Below, piece by piece: positions 4,359 to 6,656 of a DNA stretch of 6,656 bases. The DNA is taken from the NCBI GenBank assembly GCA_020348625.1, contig CP070752.1:1004890-1011545 (forward strand), in the 5' to 3' direction. The first letter of the stretch is position 1; every line of letters begins with the position of its first letter. The notes beneath the pieces were generated by a model. It searched no databases. It was not told where the DNA came from and saw only the letters and a program-made list of their open reading frames with translations. The DNA is from Deltaproteobacteria bacterium (GTDB lineage: Bacteria > Desulfobacterota > DSM-4660 > Desulfatiglandales > B25-G16). The position numbers and the translations under genes are program-made.

Positions 4359-6656
4359 GGAAGGCTGGAAAAGGCACTGATAGGATGCGTTTTATTGCTG
4401 ATTTCCATATTCATTCCCATTATTCGGTGGCCACGAGCAAGGCGCTCACACCGGAGAATCTGGATTTTTGGGCCCGCCGAAAGGGAATACGCGTTGTGGG
4501 CACCGGTGATGTGTTTCACCCTGGGTGGTATAGAGATCTTGAAGAGAGACTGATTCCGACGGGTGACGGCCTTTTTTCTCTTAGGGGGGACTACCGTATT
4601 GATGATGATGTGTTGTCATCTTCACCCTCACAGTCGGTGAGCTTTGTCCTCTCCGGGGAAATAAGCAGCATTTACAAGGATAGAGGTAAGGTCAGAAAGG
4701 TGCACAACCTGATCCTGTGCCCATCGTTTGAAGCCGTAAGAGAGATACAGAAGAGGTTGGGCACTATTGGCAACATCAGCTCCGACGGAAGGCCCATACT
4801 GGGGATTGCCTCGCGGGATTTGCTTGAGATAGCCCTGCAGGCAGACAGCGATATCATTTTTGTTCCGGCTCACATCTGGACACCATGGTTTTCAGCTCTT
4901 GGCGCAAAATCAGGGTATGACACCATCGAAGAATGCTTTGGAGATCTTACTGAGCATATCTTCGCTGTTGAGACAGGGCTCTCTTCAGATCCTCCCATGA
5001 ACTGGCTTTGCTCCTTTTTGGACAAGTACACCCTCATTTCCAATTCAGATGCCCACTCACCTGAAAAGTTGGGGAGGGAGGCAAATCTCTTTGATGCAGA
5101 ACTTTCTTTTCCGGGGATACGTGCCGCACTGAGAGGAGATGGATTAGATACATTTCAGGGCACCATTGAGTTTTTTCCCCAAGAAGGGAAGTATCACCTC
5201 GACGGCCACAGAAAATGCCGCATTTGCTGGAAACCCCAAGAAACGGCGCAACACGGCGGAATGTGCCCGGTATGCGGTAGGGCGGTGACCGTAGGCGTAT
5301 TGAACAGGGTCATGCAGCTTGCCGACAGAACGGATTCCCAGCTGAGGCCTCGGCGGGACCCCTATTATTCCCTTACCCCATTAAAGAACCTGATAGCAGA
5401 GATCAAGGACGTTGGCCCAAACAGCAAGGAGGTGAATCAGCAGTACGAGTATCTGTTGCAAAAAGGCGACACCGAGTTTGCTATTCTGCTGGATCTCTCA
5501 TATGACCAGATCAGGAAGATTGGAGATGACGTTCTGGTGGAGGGAATCAAGAGGCTGAGGAACCGCGAGGTTCATATAGAGGAGGGGTACGATGGAAGGT
5601 TTGGGCAGATACGGGTGTTTCGGCCCGGAGAGATCCGGTCTATTTCGTCTCAGATATCATTTCTTGAGCGATCGTACGAAAGGCCGGATCGAAAAGGTAT
5701 CATCGGCCCCGGAGAGCTGGATATAACCCCTCGTGACGCTGCCGAAAGCGAGGCTGCCGACCACATAGTAGCGCCAGAGGTTATTCTGAATGTAGTTCAA
5801 GAAAAGGCGATCAATCACTACCAGGGCCCATGCTTGATACTTGCAGGGCCGGGAACCGGCAAGACATTGACCTTAACGATGAGGATTGCCAGGCTTATTT
5901 CGCATTGGGGGGTGAATCCTTCCTCCATACTGGCAATTACCTTCACCAATAAGGCAGCCGAAGAAATGAAAAGGAGGGCAACAGCTGCCCTTCAAGATGA
6001 GCGAACGGCTCGGGAGATCACCATCAACACCTTTCATTCGTTCGGTATGTCCCTGCTCAGAACCCATGCTTCGCAGTTCGGGAGATCGACCGATTTCGCC
6101 GTGTTTGGAGATGATGACAAGCGCTTTATCCTTTCGTCATCTCTCGGCATAAAAGGCAGGGAGGTAAGCTCCGTAGCGGAGAGAATACGTCTTGAAAAAG
6201 GCAAAATGCACCTCCCCGAAGAACAAGAGAACGATGAGCTGGGAAAGATCTTCTCTGATTATGAAGAATGCCTGCGGAGCGAAGACGCATTTGATATTGA
6301 TGATCTCATTGTGTATCCGGTGCGGCTTCTTCAGGATGGTGGAAAGCCTGCAGAGCAGGTGAGAGAAAGATATACGTGGATCTGTATCGATGAATATCAA
6401 GACATAAATGCTGCCCAATACCAGCTCGTCAGACACCTGGCGCCGCACCACGATTCTAATATCTTCGCAATCGGCGATCCTGATCAGGCCATCTATGGTT
6501 TCAGAGGTGCTAATAACGCTTTTATCCGGGCTTTTAAAGATGACTATCCCTCTGCCGCCGTTTACGAGCTTAAGACGTCTTATCGCTGTACGAAGACGAT
6601 ACTGAATGCATCGGATCAGGTTATGAGACCTCAGGGCAGCGGTAATCCCCTTGAAG
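4340..6656 (+). CDS. Endonuclease Q-like PHP nuclease fused to UvrD/Rep-type helicase, C-terminus cut by window edge
   Basis: I read 772 residues with no stop to the window end. Residues 17 to ~427 form a full endonuclease Q domain (family TIGR00375 as I recall it), a PHP metal-dependent nuclease that in characterised members nicks DNA 5' of deaminated bases and abasic sites. Metal-site motifs: DFHIHS (21-26), TGDVFH (55-60), GEISSIY with E107, H122, PAHIWTPWF (176-184), VETGLSSDPPMNW (210-222) and NSDAHS (235-240). A four-cysteine zinc site follows (C293, C296, C309, C312), then EYEYLLQKGDTEF-like and GYDGRFGQIRVF family endings. A linker of about 50 residues leads to a superfamily 1 helicase: Q motif Q487, Walker A AGPGTGKT (502-509), Ia TFTNKAAEEM (534-543), Ib NTFHSFG (563-569), FDIDDLI (651-657), DEYQD (684-688), GDPDQAIYGFRGA (712-724) and SYR (747-749). 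Motifs V and VI and the 2B part lie beyond the edge. Likely role: DNA repair of deaminated bases (inference). Confidence 0.93.
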   Translation, partial: MEEEKRGKAGKGTDRMRFIADFHIHSHYSVATSKALTPENLDFWARRKGIRVVGTGDVFHPGWYRDLEERLIPTGDGLFSLRGDYRIDDDVLSSSPSQSVSFVLSGEISSIYKDRGKVRKVHNLILCPSFEAVREIQKRLGTIGNISSDGRPILGIASRDLLEIALQADSDIIFVPAHIWTPWFSALGAKSGYDTIEECFGDLTEHIFAVETGLSSDPPMNWLCSFLDKYTLISNSDAHSPEKLGREANLFDAELSFPGIRAALRGDGLDTFQGTIEFFPQEGKYHLDGHRKCRICWKPQETAQHGGMCPVCGRAVTVGVLNRVMQLADRTDSQLRPRRDPYYSLTPLKNLIAEIKDVGPNSKEVNQQYEYLLQKGDTEFAILLDLSYDQIRKIGDDVLVEGIKRLRNREVHIEEGYDGRFGQIRVFRPGEIRSISSQISFLERSYERPDRKGIIGPGELDITPRDAAESEAADHIVAPEVILNVVQEKAINHYQGPCLILAGPGTGKTLTLTMRIARLISHWGVNPSSILAITFTNKAAEEMKRRATAALQDERTAREITINTFHSFGMSLLRTHASQFGRSTDFAVFGDDDKRFILSSSLGIKGREVSSVAERIRLEKGKMHLPEEQENDELGKIFSDYEECLRSEDAFDIDDLIVYPVRLLQDGGKPAEQVRERYTWICIDEYQDINAAQYQLVRHLAPHHDSNIFAIGDPDQAIYGFRGANNAFIRAFKDDYPSAAVYELKTSYRCTKTILNASDQVMRPQGSGNPLE

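Noticed and set aside
5600..5850. Frameshift or gene boundary between the nuclease and helicase domains
   Set aside because: The frame is open and protein-like throughout the linker, with no stop and no new start plus ribosome-binding site.

Overview
The window carries five protein-coding genes on two divergent sides of a 427-bp gap. Base composition is near 50% GC. Three things suggest an anaerobic Desulfobacterota-like (old Deltaproteobacteria) bacterium: a stand-alone siroheme-synthase module next to a CcsA-type cytochrome c/heme protein, an unusual radical SAM protein, and an endonuclease Q domain fused to a UvrD helicase. This placement rests on gene content only, and no marker gene here fixes the lineage.

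Left side, minus strand, read from right to left: a radical SAM protein of unknown substrate (3022-1859), a precorrin-2 dehydrogenase/sirohydrochlorin ferrochelatase (1784-1062) and a CcsA/HemX-type membrane heme protein (710 to beyond position 1). The last two link siroheme or heme synthesis to heme delivery. The gap between them (711-1061) holds a large compound palindrome at 791-984.

Right side, plus strand: a YihY/BrkB-family inner-membrane protein (3450-4289), then, 50 bp on, a large gene (4340 to beyond 6656). That gene encodes a complete endonuclease Q-like PHP nuclease (first ~427 residues) fused to a UvrD/Rep superfamily 1 helicase, cut by the window edge after motif IV. This is the most striking gene: one polypeptide appears to join a nuclease of a family that recognises deaminated or abasic DNA to a helicase motor.

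The non-coding DNA is equally notable. Three of the four gaps are built on a short, strictly phased, degenerate repeat lattice. At 1788-1857 there are ten heptamers, five in one orientation followed by five in reverse complement. At 3108-3191 there are twelve heptamers with the same five/inverted-five plan around a 14-bp centre. At 4295-4358 an octamer lattice runs through the ribosome-binding site and start region of the nuclease-helicase gene. The sequences differ but the design recurs, which suggests an active process that makes such arrays in this genome.
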